Assembly: GCA_030454085.1 (NCBI GenBank)
Contig: JAKDJD010000017.1
Location: forward strand, 1 to 57,297
Source: Kocuria sp.
GTDB lineage: Bacteria > Actinomycetota > Actinomycetes > Actinomycetales > Micrococcaceae
DNA length: 57,297 nt
Reading direction: 5' to 3'
Below, piece after piece: positions 45,774 through 54,974 of the stretch. Positions within the stretch are counted from its first letter, which is position 1; the number at the start of each line of letters is the position of its first letter. The translations under genes and the position numbers were made by a program. The notes beneath the pieces were generated by a model. The model had not been told where the DNA came from. It saw only the letters and a list, made by a program, of their open reading frames with translations, and searched no databases.

Positions 45774-45971
45774 AATGTGCCTCTTCTGTGGACTGGATTT
45801 TGCCAGGCCCTGGGTCTTGGGATCAATGAGATCGGACGCCGATCACTGCGACGTCGCGACTCGGCCGTCGAGGACCGACGACCAAACTACGCTACCACGG
45901 AGAACCCTCGGGCAGAAGGAACCCCAGGACCAGGCCCGTGTAACTCGCGTCTCTCCGGTGAAACGGCCGAT

Positions 45972-46871
45972 CTACTGGGTCGCGTAGAAAGCGACCGCCG
46001 AGGCCGCCGCCACATTCAGGGAGTCGACGCCGTGGCCCATGGGGATCATGACCGTCTCATCCGCTCCGTCAATGGTGGTCCGGGACAGACCGTCCCCTTC
46101 CGTGCCGAGAATCAGGGCAAGCTTCTCGGGGTTCTGACGTGCGAGCTCCCCGATCGTGATCGAATCGGGGGTCAGAGCCAACGCCGCGGTCGTGAAGCCG
46201 AGGCTCCGAAGCTCCTGGAGATCGGCCGGCCAGTCCCCCAACCGTGTCCACGGGACCTGGAAGACTGTGCCCATCGAGACCCGGATCGAACGGCGATACA
46301 GAGGATCCGCGCACCGCGGAGTGGTGAGGACCGCGTCGACACCGAGTGCCGCTGCGGAACGGAACACGGCACCCACGTTCGTATGGTCCACGATGTCCTC
46401 CAGGACCGCAATGCGCCTCGCACCGGCCAAGATTTCCTGGAGCGGCCTCGGCTCCGGACGCCGCATGACGGCCAGGGCTCCGCGATGCAGGTGGAAGCCG
46501 GTCAGTTCTTCCAGCACCTCGTCGTCGGCGACGTAGGCGGGCGCCCGAGGGTGGGAGCGGAGTACGTCCTCGAGATCGGCCGCCCACTTGTCGGACGCCA
46601 AGAAGGACAACGGTTCATGGCCGGCGTCGAGCGCCCGGCGCACCACCTTGGAGGACTCCGCGATGTAGACGCCCCACTCGGATTCCCGCGAGGTCCGCAT
46701 CCGAACGTCCGTCAGACCGCGGTAGAAGCGAAGGTCTCGGAGGACCGGATCGTCCGAGCGGCCGTTCGATGCGGTCAGCTGCTCTGCCGAAATCCGGACG
46801 ACGCTCGGAATGGTGCTGACGTGTTCCCGACGGCGCGCCAGATCGGCCGGGGAGTACTGGGGGTTCTTCAT
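45972..46871 (-). CDS. SpoU/TrmH family RNA 2'-O-methyltransferase
   Basis: A 299-residue protein of the SPOUT class. The N-terminal substrate-binding part (about 45-120: DLRFYRGLTDVRM, then VYIAESSKVVRRALDAGHEP) is followed by the knotted domain: IAVLEDIVDHTNVGAVFRSA, then ALILGTEGDGLS and MIPMGHGVDSLNVAAASAVA, the three SpoU motifs. It methylates tRNA or rRNA with SAM; the target is not predictable. The open frame is much longer upstream, but ATG 46871 fits. M at about residue 56 is another possible start. Confidence 0.9.
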   Translation of the reverse strand: MKNPQYSPADLARRREHVSTIPSVVRISAEQLTASNGRSDDPVLRDLRFYRGLTDVRMRTSRESEWGVYIAESSKVVRRALDAGHEPLSFLASDKWAADLEDVLRSHPRAPAYVADDEVLEELTGFHLHRGALAVMRRPEPRPLQEILAGARRIAVLEDIVDHTNVGAVFRSAAALGVDAVLTTPRCADPLYRRSIRVSMGTVFQVPWTRLGDWPADLQELRSLGFTTAALALTPDSITIGELARQNPEKLALILGTEGDGLSRTTIDGADETVMIPMGHGVDSLNVAAASAVAFYATQ

Positions 46872-46900
46872 CACGGATCCCAGATTACTTGCACTCTTCG

Positions 46901-47683
46901 TCAGTCGAAGAACACCATTTTGACGATCGCGGCAAGACCCAGAACAACGATCACGATGCGAAGAGCCACAGGCTTCATCCGCCGGCCGATCTTGGCGCCC
47001 GCCAGGGATCCGATCATCGAACTGATGGCAATCAGCAGGACCACCCACCAATCGATGCGGTCGAAGGCGAAAAGCAGGTACGAGATGCCGGCGATGAGGT
47101 TCACCGCGGCCACGAGAACTGTCTTGATCGCGTTGGACCCTTGCAACGAGGCCATCAGGAAGACGCCGAGGATCCCCAGCAGCAAGACGCCCTGGGCCGC
47201 GACGAAGTAACCGCCGTAGACTCCGGCGAAGAACACCAGGGCATACAGGATGATCGGCTGCTTCTGGTCGTCGTCGTTGGGCACACCCGAACGTTCTTGA
47301 CGCCGGCGTACCGCGGCCTGCAGCTTGGGCTGGAAAATCACGAACAACAGCGCGACCCCGATGAGCACGGGGCTGATGGTTTCGAAAACCGACTCCGGCA
47401 GGTGAAGGAGCAGGTAAGCGCCGATGATCCCACCAACGAGGGAACAGGGAATGAGTTTCCACAGTGTCCTGCCCAGGCCCTGCAACTCCTTGCGATAGCC
47501 CCAGGCACCCGTGAAATTGCCGGCGATGAGGCCCATCGCGTTGGAAATCGTCGCCGTGACCGGCGGGACACCCATCGAAACCAGAACCGGGAAGGTCACC
47601 AGTGTGCCCGACCCGACGATGGTGTTGATGGCCCCCGCCCACAGGCCGGCGACCAGGATGATTCCTATTTCGAGAGGACTCAT
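46901..47683 (-). CDS. TSUP family (TauE/SafE) membrane exporter
   Basis: A 260-residue protein with about eight helices and the TSUP repeat motifs GLWAGAINTIVGSGTLVTFP near residue 12 and FFAGVYGGYFVAAQGVLLLG near residue 150. The family exports or imports sulfite, sulfoacetate and other sulfur or organic anions. The ligand is not evident. It overlaps the upstream ABC ATPase stop by four bases. Confidence 0.9.
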   Translation of the reverse strand: MSPLEIGIILVAGLWAGAINTIVGSGTLVTFPVLVSMGVPPVTATISNAMGLIAGNFTGAWGYRKELQGLGRTLWKLIPCSLVGGIIGAYLLLHLPESVFETISPVLIGVALLFVIFQPKLQAAVRRRQERSGVPNDDDQKQPIILYALVFFAGVYGGYFVAAQGVLLLGILGVFLMASLQGSNAIKTVLVAAVNLIAGISYLLFAFDRIDWWVVLLIAISSMIGSLAGAKIGRRMKPVALRIVIVVLGLAAIVKMVFFD

Positions 47684-48480
47684 GAATGCGCGGCAAAGGC
47701 CGTGTAGCGACCACCGATCTGGGTGAGCTCCAGGGGCATTTCGTATGCGGTGGAGAGATTCTCACTGGTCAGGACCTCATCAATGGGGCCCTTGGCCACG
47801 ATGCGGCCGTGATTGAGCAACAGCATGTGCGTCAGGCCTTCGGGGAGCTCCTCGATGTGGTGAGTGACCAGAATGGTCGTTGGCGCCTGTGGATCTCTGG
47901 CCAGGTCCGTCAAACGGGAGACCAGGTCCTCGCGGCCGGCAATGTCCATCCCGGCCCCGGGCTCGTCCAGGATCATCAGTTCGGGGTCGGTCATGAGGGC
48001 CCGAGCGGTCAGAACACGTTTCCGCTCACCATCGGACAACGAGCCGAAGGTTCGGTCACTCAAGTGTTCGACGCCCCACTGGCCCAAAAGCTCAGACGCC
48101 CGCTGGTGATCCATTTGGTCATAGCCTTCACGCCACCGACCGGTCACGCCGTAGGCCGCCGTCACGACGACGTCGCGCACCGTCTCGCTCTGGGGAATCT
48201 GCTGTGAGATGGCACCCGATGTCAGACCGATGCGAGGCCGCAGCTCGAAGACGTCGACGGCCCCCAGGATTTCGTCGAGGATGTCCACCATTCCCGTGGT
48301 CGGGTGCAGCCGGGCGGCGCAGACACTCATCAACGTGGACTTGCCGGCACCGTTCGGACCGAGAACAGCCCAGCGCTCGCCCTCATTGACGGTCCAGGTG
48401 ATCCCATCGATCAATCGGTTGTCCGGCCCGCCTCGGACGACGGAGACGTCGACCAACTCCAAAACTGCACTCATACCCAC
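47680..48480 (-). CDS. ABC transporter ATP-binding protein
   Basis: A 266-residue ATPase with Walker A GPNGAGKS (about 40), signature SLSDGERKR (about 153; atypical D for the usual G), Walker B ELMILDEPGAGMD, and LVTHHIEELPEG as the H loop. The D in the signature is also seen in ModF-like single ATPases. No permease adjoins it; only the TSUP gene follows with a 4-base overlap. MSAVLELVDV, two codons in, is an alternative start. Confidence 0.88.
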   Translation of the reverse strand: MGMSAVLELVDVSVVRGGPDNRLIDGITWTVNEGERWAVLGPNGAGKSTLMSVCAARLHPTTGMVDILDEILGAVDVFELRPRIGLTSGAISQQIPQSETVRDVVVTAAYGVTGRWREGYDQMDHQRASELLGQWGVEHLSDRTFGSLSDGERKRVLTARALMTDPELMILDEPGAGMDIAGREDLVSRLTDLARDPQAPTTILVTHHIEELPEGLTHMLLLNHGRIVAKGPIDEVLTSENLSTAYEMPLELTQIGGRYTAFAAHS

Positions 48481-48571
48481 GACCTTAAGCCACGGACCTG
48501 CCCTTGAGCCAGCTGTGACGCATCGACCGGCGCGTCCCCCGATGCCCTGGGCTTATGACGCGAGGGGTCCA

Positions 48572-48577
48572 TAGGAT
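48572..48577 (+). promoter_or_regulatory. Predicted -10 box of serB (leaderless)
   Basis: TAGGAT fits the TANNNT -10 pattern and lies seven bases before ATG 48585. No Shine-Dalgarno is present, and I could not assign a -35. Confidence 0.38.
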
Positions 48578-48584
48578 GGACACC

Positions 48585-49532
48585 ATGAGCACAACTTTCC
48601 GCGTCGTGGCCTTCGCACCATCCCCCCAAGCAGACGACCATCGGTCGCTGTACTCGTTCGTGGAGCGTTCGGGCGCGAAGATTCTGAACGCCCTGTCCCT
48701 GACTTCGGCCTCGGTGCAGCAGGTCGAAGCCGACGGCACGCGGATCCCGCAGGCCGCGGGACCTGCCTACACCGCAGTACTGATGGATGTCGCGTGGAAG
48801 AACGATCTTGCGGACCTGCGGCGCACGATGCGCCCGGATCCCTTGGACCAAGCCGTGAGCGGTTACGACATCAACGTGGTCGACCCCGCCCTCCGCGGCG
48901 CCGACAAGCTCATGCTGATGCTGGACGCCGATTCCACGCTGTTGTGCCAGGAAGCGATCGATGAGCTGGCCGAACGCGCCGGGGTCGGGCAACACGTCGC
49001 AGAAGTCACGGAACGAGCCATGCGAGGCGAGTTGGACTTCGCCCAGTCCCTGCGGGAACGCGTTTCGACCCTTGAGGGACAGCCTGAGGCCGTTCTGAAG
49101 GAAGTATCCCGGACCTTGACTCTCACCCCGGGAGCCAAGAACCTGGTCGATGCTTTCCACGCGCGCGACTTCCCGGTCTGCGTGGTCTCCGGCGGTTTCG
49201 TCCAGATACTCGAGCCCATCGCCCGTCAGCTCGACCTCGAATACGCCCGCGCGAACCGCCTCGAGACCGCGGACGGGACGCTGACCGGTTGCGTCACCGG
49301 GCAGGTCGTCGATGCTCACGTGAAGCAGGCATCCCTGCGACAGTGGGCCAAGGAATACGACGTCGGCCCCAAGAATATTGTCGCCGTGGGGGATGGAGCC
49401 AATGACCGTTTGATGCTCGACGCCGCTGGTCTCGGCGTCGCCTTCAATGCCAAGGACGCCCTCCGCAGCACCGCTGACGCCCAAGTCAACATTCCTCGAC
49501 TCGATGCCGTGCGGCACTTCGTGGACCTATAG
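48585..49532 (+). CDS. serB: Phosphoserine phosphatase SerB
   Basis: A 315-residue HAD-family enzyme. Motif I is LDADST (D114 nucleophile, D116 acid), motif II is VVSGGFVQ, and motif III is VAVGDGANDRLML. The N-terminal ~90 residues form an ACT-like regulatory region. It converts phosphoserine to serine. Upstream ATGs at 48555 and 48576 are in frame, but the predicted -10 favours 48585. It is divergent from the ABC ATPase. Confidence 0.93.
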   Translation: MSTTFRVVAFAPSPQADDHRSLYSFVERSGAKILNALSLTSASVQQVEADGTRIPQAAGPAYTAVLMDVAWKNDLADLRRTMRPDPLDQAVSGYDINVVDPALRGADKLMLMLDADSTLLCQEAIDELAERAGVGQHVAEVTERAMRGELDFAQSLRERVSTLEGQPEAVLKEVSRTLTLTPGAKNLVDAFHARDFPVCVVSGGFVQILEPIARQLDLEYARANRLETADGTLTGCVTGQVVDAHVKQASLRQWAKEYDVGPKNIVAVGDGANDRLMLDAAGLGVAFNAKDALRSTADAQVNIPRLDAVRHFVDL

Positions 49533-49540
49533 ACAAATCG

Positions 49541-49606
49541 CCGGCACGAAGAAAGGGCGGGCAACGGGCCGTTGAAGCCCAGTCGCCCGCCCTTTCGTCG
49601 TGCCGG
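49541..49606. terminator. Bidirectional terminator between serB and an SDR gene
   Basis: Two 22-base arms (49541-49562 and 49585-49606) match with one mismatch, including CCGGCACGA and AAAGGGCGGGC, and enclose a 22-base loop. It sits between convergent genes and can end both. Confidence 0.9.
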
Positions 49607-49619
49607 AAGGGTAAGCCGT

Positions 49620-50363
49620 TCAGTCCACGAATCCTCGTGCGCCACCCACGAGTTCCACGTGTCCCGTGTCGACGTCGGCCGTCACCATTGCGGCCACTTC
49701 TTGGGCGAACTCCCCCACGGAGTAGAGCTTGCCGGCCTCGTTGCGTCGTTCGTCGAGGGTTCCGGGGCGTGCACGGTTCAACAGGGTCGCCGTCACGGTT
49801 CCCTCGATCATGTCCCCCGAGACCACCACGAACTCGATGCCCTTCTCCGTCAGGGCCGGGATTTCGTCCGTCAGGGCATCCTCACCGGCTCTCTTGGACC
49901 GAGCGACGGCCTCGTATTCGGGCATCGTCTCGACGTCATTGATGAAGTGGGCCTGGTGCGAGGTCACGAAGACGATGCGCGAACCGGGCTTCATGGCTTC
50001 GACGGCCGTACGCATCAGGTCGAGCTGCGCATCGCGGTTCAACCGGAGTGCGTAGTCCTCCCCCAGATCCGTCTCCATTCCGCCGGACGCGTTGAGCACC
50101 AGGATATCGAGACCGCCGAAGGCCTCGACCGCGGCATCGACCAGGTTCTGTACGTCGGCGTGCTGGGTGATATCCGCCCCAACGGCCACCGCACGGCCGC
50201 CCGCTTCCTCAATCTCTTTGACTACCTTGTTCGCTCGGGGAGCCTTCTGCCGGTAGTTGACGACGACGCCCGCGCCCTCACCAGCGAGGATCTTTGCCGT
50301 ATCGGCACCGACTCCGCGGGAGGATCCTGTAATGATGGCGGACTTGTTGTCCAACGTGCCCAT
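49620..50363 (-). CDS. Short-chain dehydrogenase/reductase
   Basis: A 247-residue SDR. The cofactor loop is ITGSSRGVGADTAKIL near residue 12, and the NAG-type motif is VLNASGG. The usual YxxxK is replaced: sequence after the VTSHQAHFI strand reads PEYEAVARSKRAGED, where Y and K are spaced as YEAVARSK, so the active-site spacing is unusual. Start is ATG 50363 with AAGGAC upstream. It follows the fabG-like gene, separated by 82 bases in the same direction. Substrate unknown. Confidence 0.85.
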   Translation of the reverse strand: MGTLDNKSAIITGSSRGVGADTAKILAGEGAGVVVNYRQKAPRANKVVKEIEEAGGRAVAVGADITQHADVQNLVDAAVEAFGGLDILVLNASGGMETDLGEDYALRLNRDAQLDLMRTAVEAMKPGSRIVFVTSHQAHFINDVETMPEYEAVARSKRAGEDALTDEIPALTEKGIEFVVVSGDMIEGTVTATLLNRARPGTLDERRNEAGKLYSVGEFAQEVAAMVTADVDTGHVELVGGARGFVD

Positions 50364-50445
50364 GATGTCCTTTCGACTCGTCGCAACGCGTTCGGTTGCG
50401 GATTCTCGTGCTGTCCGGCGCGGTTGGCGCCGTGAATCTTTCGGG

Positions 50446-51192
50446 TCAGTGACCCATCCCGACGCCACCGTCGACAGGGATCACGGCGCCGGTAATGTAG
50501 GCGGCCTCGTCGCTCGTGACCCAACGAACCGCCCGAGCAACCTCCTCGGGCCTGCCGAAGCGGTGCGCGGGGATGGCGTCCAGGTACTTGGCCTGAGTTT
50601 CTTCGGGAAGAACCGCCGTCATGTCCGTGTCGATGAACCCTGGGGCCACCACATTGGCCGTGATGTTGCGGGAACCGAGTTCGCGGCTCAACGACCGTGC
50701 GATGCCGACGAGGCCGGCCTTGGACGCGGCGTAGTTGATCTGGCCCGGGGAGCCGTACAGGCCGACGATCGAAGAGATGAGAACCACGCGCCCGAACTTC
50801 TTGCGCAGGAACCCTTTGGCGGCACGCTGGACCACACGGTAGGCACCCGTGAGGTTCGTGTCGACGACGTCGGTGAAGTCCTCTTCCTTCATGCGGAGCA
50901 GAAGGGTGTCTCGGGTAACCCCAGCGTTGGCCACCAAGACCTCCACCGGACCGTATTCGGCCTCGATCTGCGTGAAAGCCCGATCTACGGAGTCGGAGTC
51001 CGTCACATCGGCTTGGACCGCAAAAAATCCTTCCGGAGCCTCCCCGGACCGGTATGTGACACAGACACGGTGACCTTGCTCACGGTATGCCTCTGCGATG
51101 CTACGCCCGATCCCCCGGTTTCCGCCGGTGACCAGAACGGTCCTGGGCACGAATTCTTCCCCGGAACCCGCCGTCGTGTTCTCTGCTGTCAT
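50446..51192 (-). CDS. fabG: 3-oxoacyl-ACP reductase FabG
   Basis: A 248-residue SDR with the TGGNRGIG cofactor loop near residue 22, NAGVTRDTLLLRMKEEDF, the ISSIVGLYGSPGQINYAASK catalytic segment (S, Y, K present) and a C-terminal GGVGMGH. Sequence pattern matches actinobacterial FabG1/MabA, the NADPH reductase of fatty-acid elongation. The open frame is long upstream, but ATG 51192 agrees with family length. AAGGAC precedes it. No inhA-like enoyl reductase follows; instead there is another SDR. Confidence 0.92.
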   Translation of the reverse strand: MTAENTTAGSGEEFVPRTVLVTGGNRGIGRSIAEAYREQGHRVCVTYRSGEAPEGFFAVQADVTDSDSVDRAFTQIEAEYGPVEVLVANAGVTRDTLLLRMKEEDFTDVVDTNLTGAYRVVQRAAKGFLRKKFGRVVLISSIVGLYGSPGQINYAASKAGLVGIARSLSRELGSRNITANVVAPGFIDTDMTAVLPEETQAKYLDAIPAHRFGRPEEVARAVRWVTSDEAAYITGAVIPVDGGVGMGH

Positions 51193-51396
51193 GGTGTCCT
51201 TCCGGATCGATCCAGCCAAGGAGCTGGAGCTGGCCTTGTCTTCCCAGTGGTTCATCCTATCGGAGACCCCGTGGGCCCCAAGAACATCCGGTTTGCCCGG
51301 GAACGCCCCCTGTCGGGCACGCTCGACCTTGACCGGGGTGGAAGAATGGTCGACTGTAACGACCCGATCGATCGACGGTTTCAGGAGGGACCCATT

Positions 51397-51900
51397 ATGC
51401 CTCGACGTGGCCATCAGCACGTCCCTCAGGAAGAGACCGAGGATCTCCACACCATTACGGAAGCTCAGGCTCCGCAGAGCGAAGGCATCGATTACCGCAT
51501 GAAGCGGTACGCACTGCAAATGGGCCTGCGCATCGTCTGCCTGATCATTGCCGTCGTCTTCGACGGTTGGATCCGCTGGGTTGCGGTGGTCGGCGTTGCT
51601 GTACTCCCCTGGGTGGCCGTGGTTCTGGCCAATGGAAACGATCGCGCCGAGGTCAAGGACGTTTCCTACGTCCCCGGGGCCACACCGCGGGAACTGATCC
51701 CCGGCAAGGACTATGAGGAAGAACAGGGCTCAACCACCGCGTCGGACCATGAGGACTCCCAGGGTTCAGAACATCAGACCCATTCGAAGGACGACACGCG
51801 GACACCCGATGCGGACGCCGAATCGCGGGACTCCCCCATGTACGAGGACGAAATCATCGAGGGCGAGTTTCGGACCGGACACCACGGTCACCAAAATTGA
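51397..51900 (+). CDS. DUF3099 family membrane protein
   Basis: A 167-residue protein. Two membrane segments (about 42-58, 62-78) sit in the DUF3099 core (MKRYALQMGLRIVCLIIAVV then WIRWVAVVGVAVLPWVAVVL). The tail is acidic and disordered. Start ATG 51397 follows AGGAGGGA. Found mainly in actinobacteria; role unknown. It is divergent from fabG and upstream of the small zinc-binding-like protein and SURF1. Confidence 0.85.
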   Translation: MPRRGHQHVPQEETEDLHTITEAQAPQSEGIDYRMKRYALQMGLRIVCLIIAVVFDGWIRWVAVVGVAVLPWVAVVLANGNDRAEVKDVSYVPGATPRELIPGKDYEEEQGSTTASDHEDSQGSEHQTHSKDDTRTPDADAESRDSPMYEDEIIEGEFRTGHHGHQN

Positions 51901-51941
51901 CCGTCACCGACATGACGACTGTGAGGAACAAGGAGCGTTGA

Positions 51942-52178
51942 GTGGACCTCGATGACCTGATGGGAACATCCGCGGCACCCGACAACCCCACGTGCTCGCG
52001 CAAGGGATGCACGAACGATGCCTCATTTCGCATCGAATGGAACAATCCCAAGATCCACACACCCGAACGGCGTAAAGTATGGCTGGCGTGTCAGGAACAT
52101 CGGGATTGGCTGGCGGATTTCCTGAGGGCACGCGGGTTCCTGAAAGACGTCGTGCCCTTCGAAGAGACGCGCGACTGA
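51942..52178 (+). CDS. Small zinc-ribbon-like protein
   Basis: A 78-residue product starting at GTG 51942 with AAGGAG six bases upstream. Four metal-type residues are in two pairs: C18-x4-C23 (CSRKGC) and C-Q-E-H near 50-53 (ACQEHRD). They may bind zinc. Similar short proteins sit next to surf1 in actinobacteria. I do not know the function. Confidence 0.65.
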   Translation: MDLDDLMGTSAAPDNPTCSRKGCTNDASFRIEWNNPKIHTPERRKVWLACQEHRDWLADFLRARGFLKDVVPFEETRD

Positions 52179-52215
52179 CCGGGCTCGTTCGGAGCCAACG
52201 TGAGAAAGACCTTTC

Positions 52216-53220
52216 GTGTACAAATTCCTTCTGTCCGGCAAGTGGATCGGCGCATTCGTCCTGTGCATTCTGTTCTCGCTGATCTGCGTCTATCTGGCCG
52301 GTTGGCAGATGGATCGCAAGGAAGCATTGGACTACCGAAACAGTCGCATCAGTCAGAACTACAACGCCGAACCGGAGTCCTTCGACCAGGCCGGCAAGTA
52401 TTTTTCCGACTACAGGTCCAGCAAACAGTGGACCCCGGTGTCCATGAAGGGCAGCTATCACCCGGAGGACCAAAAACTGGTCCGGAACAGACCGCATGAC
52501 GGCAGCGTCGGTTTCGAGGTCCTGGTCCCCTTCACCACCACGAGCGGCCAGACGGTACTCATCGACCGCGGCTGGGTGGGGTCCGGAGATTCGAACGCGG
52601 CGCCCAAGTCCGACGTTCCTGCCCCGCCCGAGGGCGAGATCCGGTTGACGGCTCGGCTCCAGGCCGGCGAGGCCGACACCGGCAAGGACGCTCCCGAGGG
52701 GCAGATCGCCTCGATCAATCTGAAGGAGTTCGCGAAGGACGTCCCCTATCCGATGGCCGAGTCAGGATATGGGATCGTGGCCTCTGAAGATCCGGCTCCC
52801 CCGACGTCTCCCAGCGCTCTCGGCGAACCGGAGCAGGACGCGGGGCCGAACCTGTCCTACTCCATGCAGTGGTACGCGTTCGCGATCCTGGTCTATGTGG
52901 CCTACGGATGGTGCGCGCGGCAGAAGGTCCGCAACGATCGTCTCGATGCGCAGTTGGCCGCGGAACTCGAGCAGTATTACGGGCAGTTCTACGACGAGCA
53001 GGGCCGCTATATTGGCGACGTCGACGAGGCGATCGTGTTGCGTCAAATAGAGATGATGGACGACATGCCCTCCCATATGAAGGCGATCGTCCGGCCGAAG
53101 CCCCCGCGCCAGCGCAAGCACGTCACCGACGAAGAACTCGAGGACGCCTACATGGACGCGCTCGAGCGGGAGCGTGGATCCCACGCGGAAGACTCCGGGC
53201 GAGGCCCTACGCCAGGGTGA
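52216..53220 (+). CDS. SURF1 family cytochrome oxidase biogenesis protein
   Basis: A 334-residue protein beginning at GTG 52216. Two membrane helices (about 9-31 and 213-233) bracket an extracytoplasmic domain that contains the SURF1 signatures: GWQMDRKEAL at the N terminus, VLIDRGWVG near 115, and a C-terminal QWYAFAILVYVAYG helix. SURF1 assists assembly of the aa3 oxidase, including heme a insertion. The C-terminal ~100 residues are charged. It ends overlapping the convergent ABC-F gene by 14 bases. Confidence 0.93.
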   Translation: MYKFLLSGKWIGAFVLCILFSLICVYLAGWQMDRKEALDYRNSRISQNYNAEPESFDQAGKYFSDYRSSKQWTPVSMKGSYHPEDQKLVRNRPHDGSVGFEVLVPFTTTSGQTVLIDRGWVGSGDSNAAPKSDVPAPPEGEIRLTARLQAGEADTGKDAPEGQIASINLKEFAKDVPYPMAESGYGIVASEDPAPPTSPSALGEPEQDAGPNLSYSMQWYAFAILVYVAYGWCARQKVRNDRLDAQLAAELEQYYGQFYDEQGRYIGDVDEAIVLRQIEMMDDMPSHMKAIVRPKPPRQRKHVTDEELEDAYMDALERERGSHAEDSGRGPTPG

Positions 53221-54805
53221 TCAGGTCCTGGTACTCCTTGGTCCAGTGGTCCTCGATTCCGTCCGGAAGCATGAGGACCCGTTCCGGGGACAGTGCTTCC
53301 ACGGCGCCTTCATCGTGAGAGACCATCACGATCGCGCCCTCGTAGGTCTTCAGCGCATTGAGGATCTCTGCGCGGCTCGCCGGATCCAAGTTGTTGGTGG
53401 GCTCGTCCAGCAACAGAACATTCGCACTCGAAGCGACCAGGGTCGCCAGAGCCAGACGAGTCTTCTCGCCACCGGAGAGCACTCCTGCAGGCTTGCTGAC
53501 GTCGTCGCCTTGGAAGAGGAAGGACCCCAAAATGGTCCTGACCTGGGTGTCCTGAAGATCCGGAGCGGCCGTTCTCATGTTTTCCAACACGGTCCGGTCC
53601 GCGTCCAAGGTGTCGTGCTCCTGTGCAAAATACCCGAGCTTGAGCCCGTGGCCGGGTTCGACCTGGCCCGAATCGGGCTCCGTCACGCCCGCGAGCATTC
53701 GCAGCAGCGTGGTCTTTCCGGCGCCATTGAGCCCCAGAATCACGACTCTCGAACCACGGTCGATGGCCAGGTCCACGTCATTGAAAATCTCCAAGGATCC
53801 ATAGGACTTCGACAGACCGCTCGCGCGCAACGGCGTTTTGCCGCAGGACGTCGGTGCCGGGAACCGGATGGCCGCGACCTTGTCATGGGCCTGTTCTGGC
53901 TCCACTTCCCGCATCAGGCGCTCCGCGCGCTTGATCATCTGCTGTGCGGCGACGGCCTTGGTCGCTTTGGCCCGCATCTTGTTGGCCTGCTCCATGAGCG
54001 CACCGGCCTTCTTCTCGGCGTTCGCGCGTTCGCGCTTGCGCCGGTGTTCGTCCTGCTCGCGCTGCTGCTGGTAGTGCTTCCAGTCCATGTTGTAGACATC
54101 CACGGTCGATCGCATGGCGTCCAGGTAGAGGACCTTGTTGACCACGAGTTCCATGAGTTCGACGTCGTGGCTGATGACCAGGAGCCCGCCCTGGTAGTTC
54201 CTCAGGAACTCACGCAACCACTCGACGGAGTCGGCATCCAGGTGGTTCGTCGGTTCGTCGAGGAGCATCGTGTCGGCATCCGAAAAGAGGATCCTGGCCA
54301 GCTCGACGCGTCGCCGTTGCCCGCCCGAGAGCGTCCGCAGGGGTTGTTGGAGGAGCCGGTCGGGCAGGTTGAGGTTGTGCGTGATGGTTGCGGCCTCCGA
54401 CTCCGCCGCGTAACCGCCGCCGGAGATGAACTCGGCCTCGAGCCGGTCATAGGATTTCATCCCCTTGGCCTGAATCTTCGGGTCCTCCGAGGCCATTTGG
54501 TCCTGGGCCCGGCGCATCCGTCCGACGACACCGGCCAGTCCCCGCGCCGAGAAAATGCGGTCCTGTGCGGTCTGCTCCATGTCCTCGACCTTGGGGTCCT
54601 GCGGCAGATACCCGATGCTTCCGCTTCTCGAGACTTCACCGTCCGCCGGCAACGCCTGACCGGCCAAGACCTTGGTCATGGTGGTCTTGCCGGCACCGTT
54701 GCGCCCGACGAGGCCGATCTTGTCGCCCTTGTTCACCCGGAAGTTCACCTCGTCCATGAGGAGACGGGCGCCGACGCGCAATTCGAGGTTGGAAACGGTA
54801 ATCAA
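53207..54805 (-). CDS. ABC-F family ATPase (translation factor type)
   Basis: A 532-residue protein with two ABC domains and no membrane segments. Walker A motifs are GRNGAGKT and GLNGAGKT, signatures LSGGQRRR and LSGGEKTR, Walker B segments TMLLDEPTNHLD and VLLLDEPTNNLD. The basic linker between them (about 240-300) is the P-site-tRNA-interacting region. ABC-F proteins act on ribosomes, some giving antibiotic resistance. The TTG start at 54805 gives the usual MITVSNLELRVG N terminus; the frame stays open upstream to 54901. Confidence 0.92.
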   Translation of the reverse strand: MITVSNLELRVGARLLMDEVNFRVNKGDKIGLVGRNGAGKTTMTKVLAGQALPADGEVSRSGSIGYLPQDPKVEDMEQTAQDRIFSARGLAGVVGRMRRAQDQMASEDPKIQAKGMKSYDRLEAEFISGGGYAAESEAATITHNLNLPDRLLQQPLRTLSGGQRRRVELARILFSDADTMLLDEPTNHLDADSVEWLREFLRNYQGGLLVISHDVELMELVVNKVLYLDAMRSTVDVYNMDWKHYQQQREQDEHRRKRERANAEKKAGALMEQANKMRAKATKAVAAQQMIKRAERLMREVEPEQAHDKVAAIRFPAPTSCGKTPLRASGLSKSYGSLEIFNDVDLAIDRGSRVVILGLNGAGKTTLLRMLAGVTEPDSGQVEPGHGLKLGYFAQEHDTLDADRTVLENMRTAAPDLQDTQVRTILGSFLFQGDDVSKPAGVLSGGEKTRLALATLVASSANVLLLDEPTNNLDPASRAEILNALKTYEGAIVMVSHDEGAVEALSPERVLMLPDGIEDHWTKEYQDLITLA

Positions 54806-54974
54806 TGGAGTGAAAGGGCCTTTCGAACAGTAAGGGAAGGAAGAGTATTCGCGTCGAACGCCGGGCTGTCTTGCCACAACGAGCACGCACATCCTTTCCA
54901 TACTACGGGACTGCGCGCAATCCCGAACCCTCCCTCGAACGTGAGACGAGGAACTCCGCGCGGACCCGCGTGCC

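Noticed and set aside
45774..45830. Zur box upstream of zinc-independent L31
   Set aside because: No sequence resembling the actinobacterial Zur palindrome is present there.
50446..51519. Extended N terminus for FabG in the same frame
   Set aside because: The first ~100 residues are low-complexity and the family starts at ATG 51192, which has a ribosome-binding sequence.
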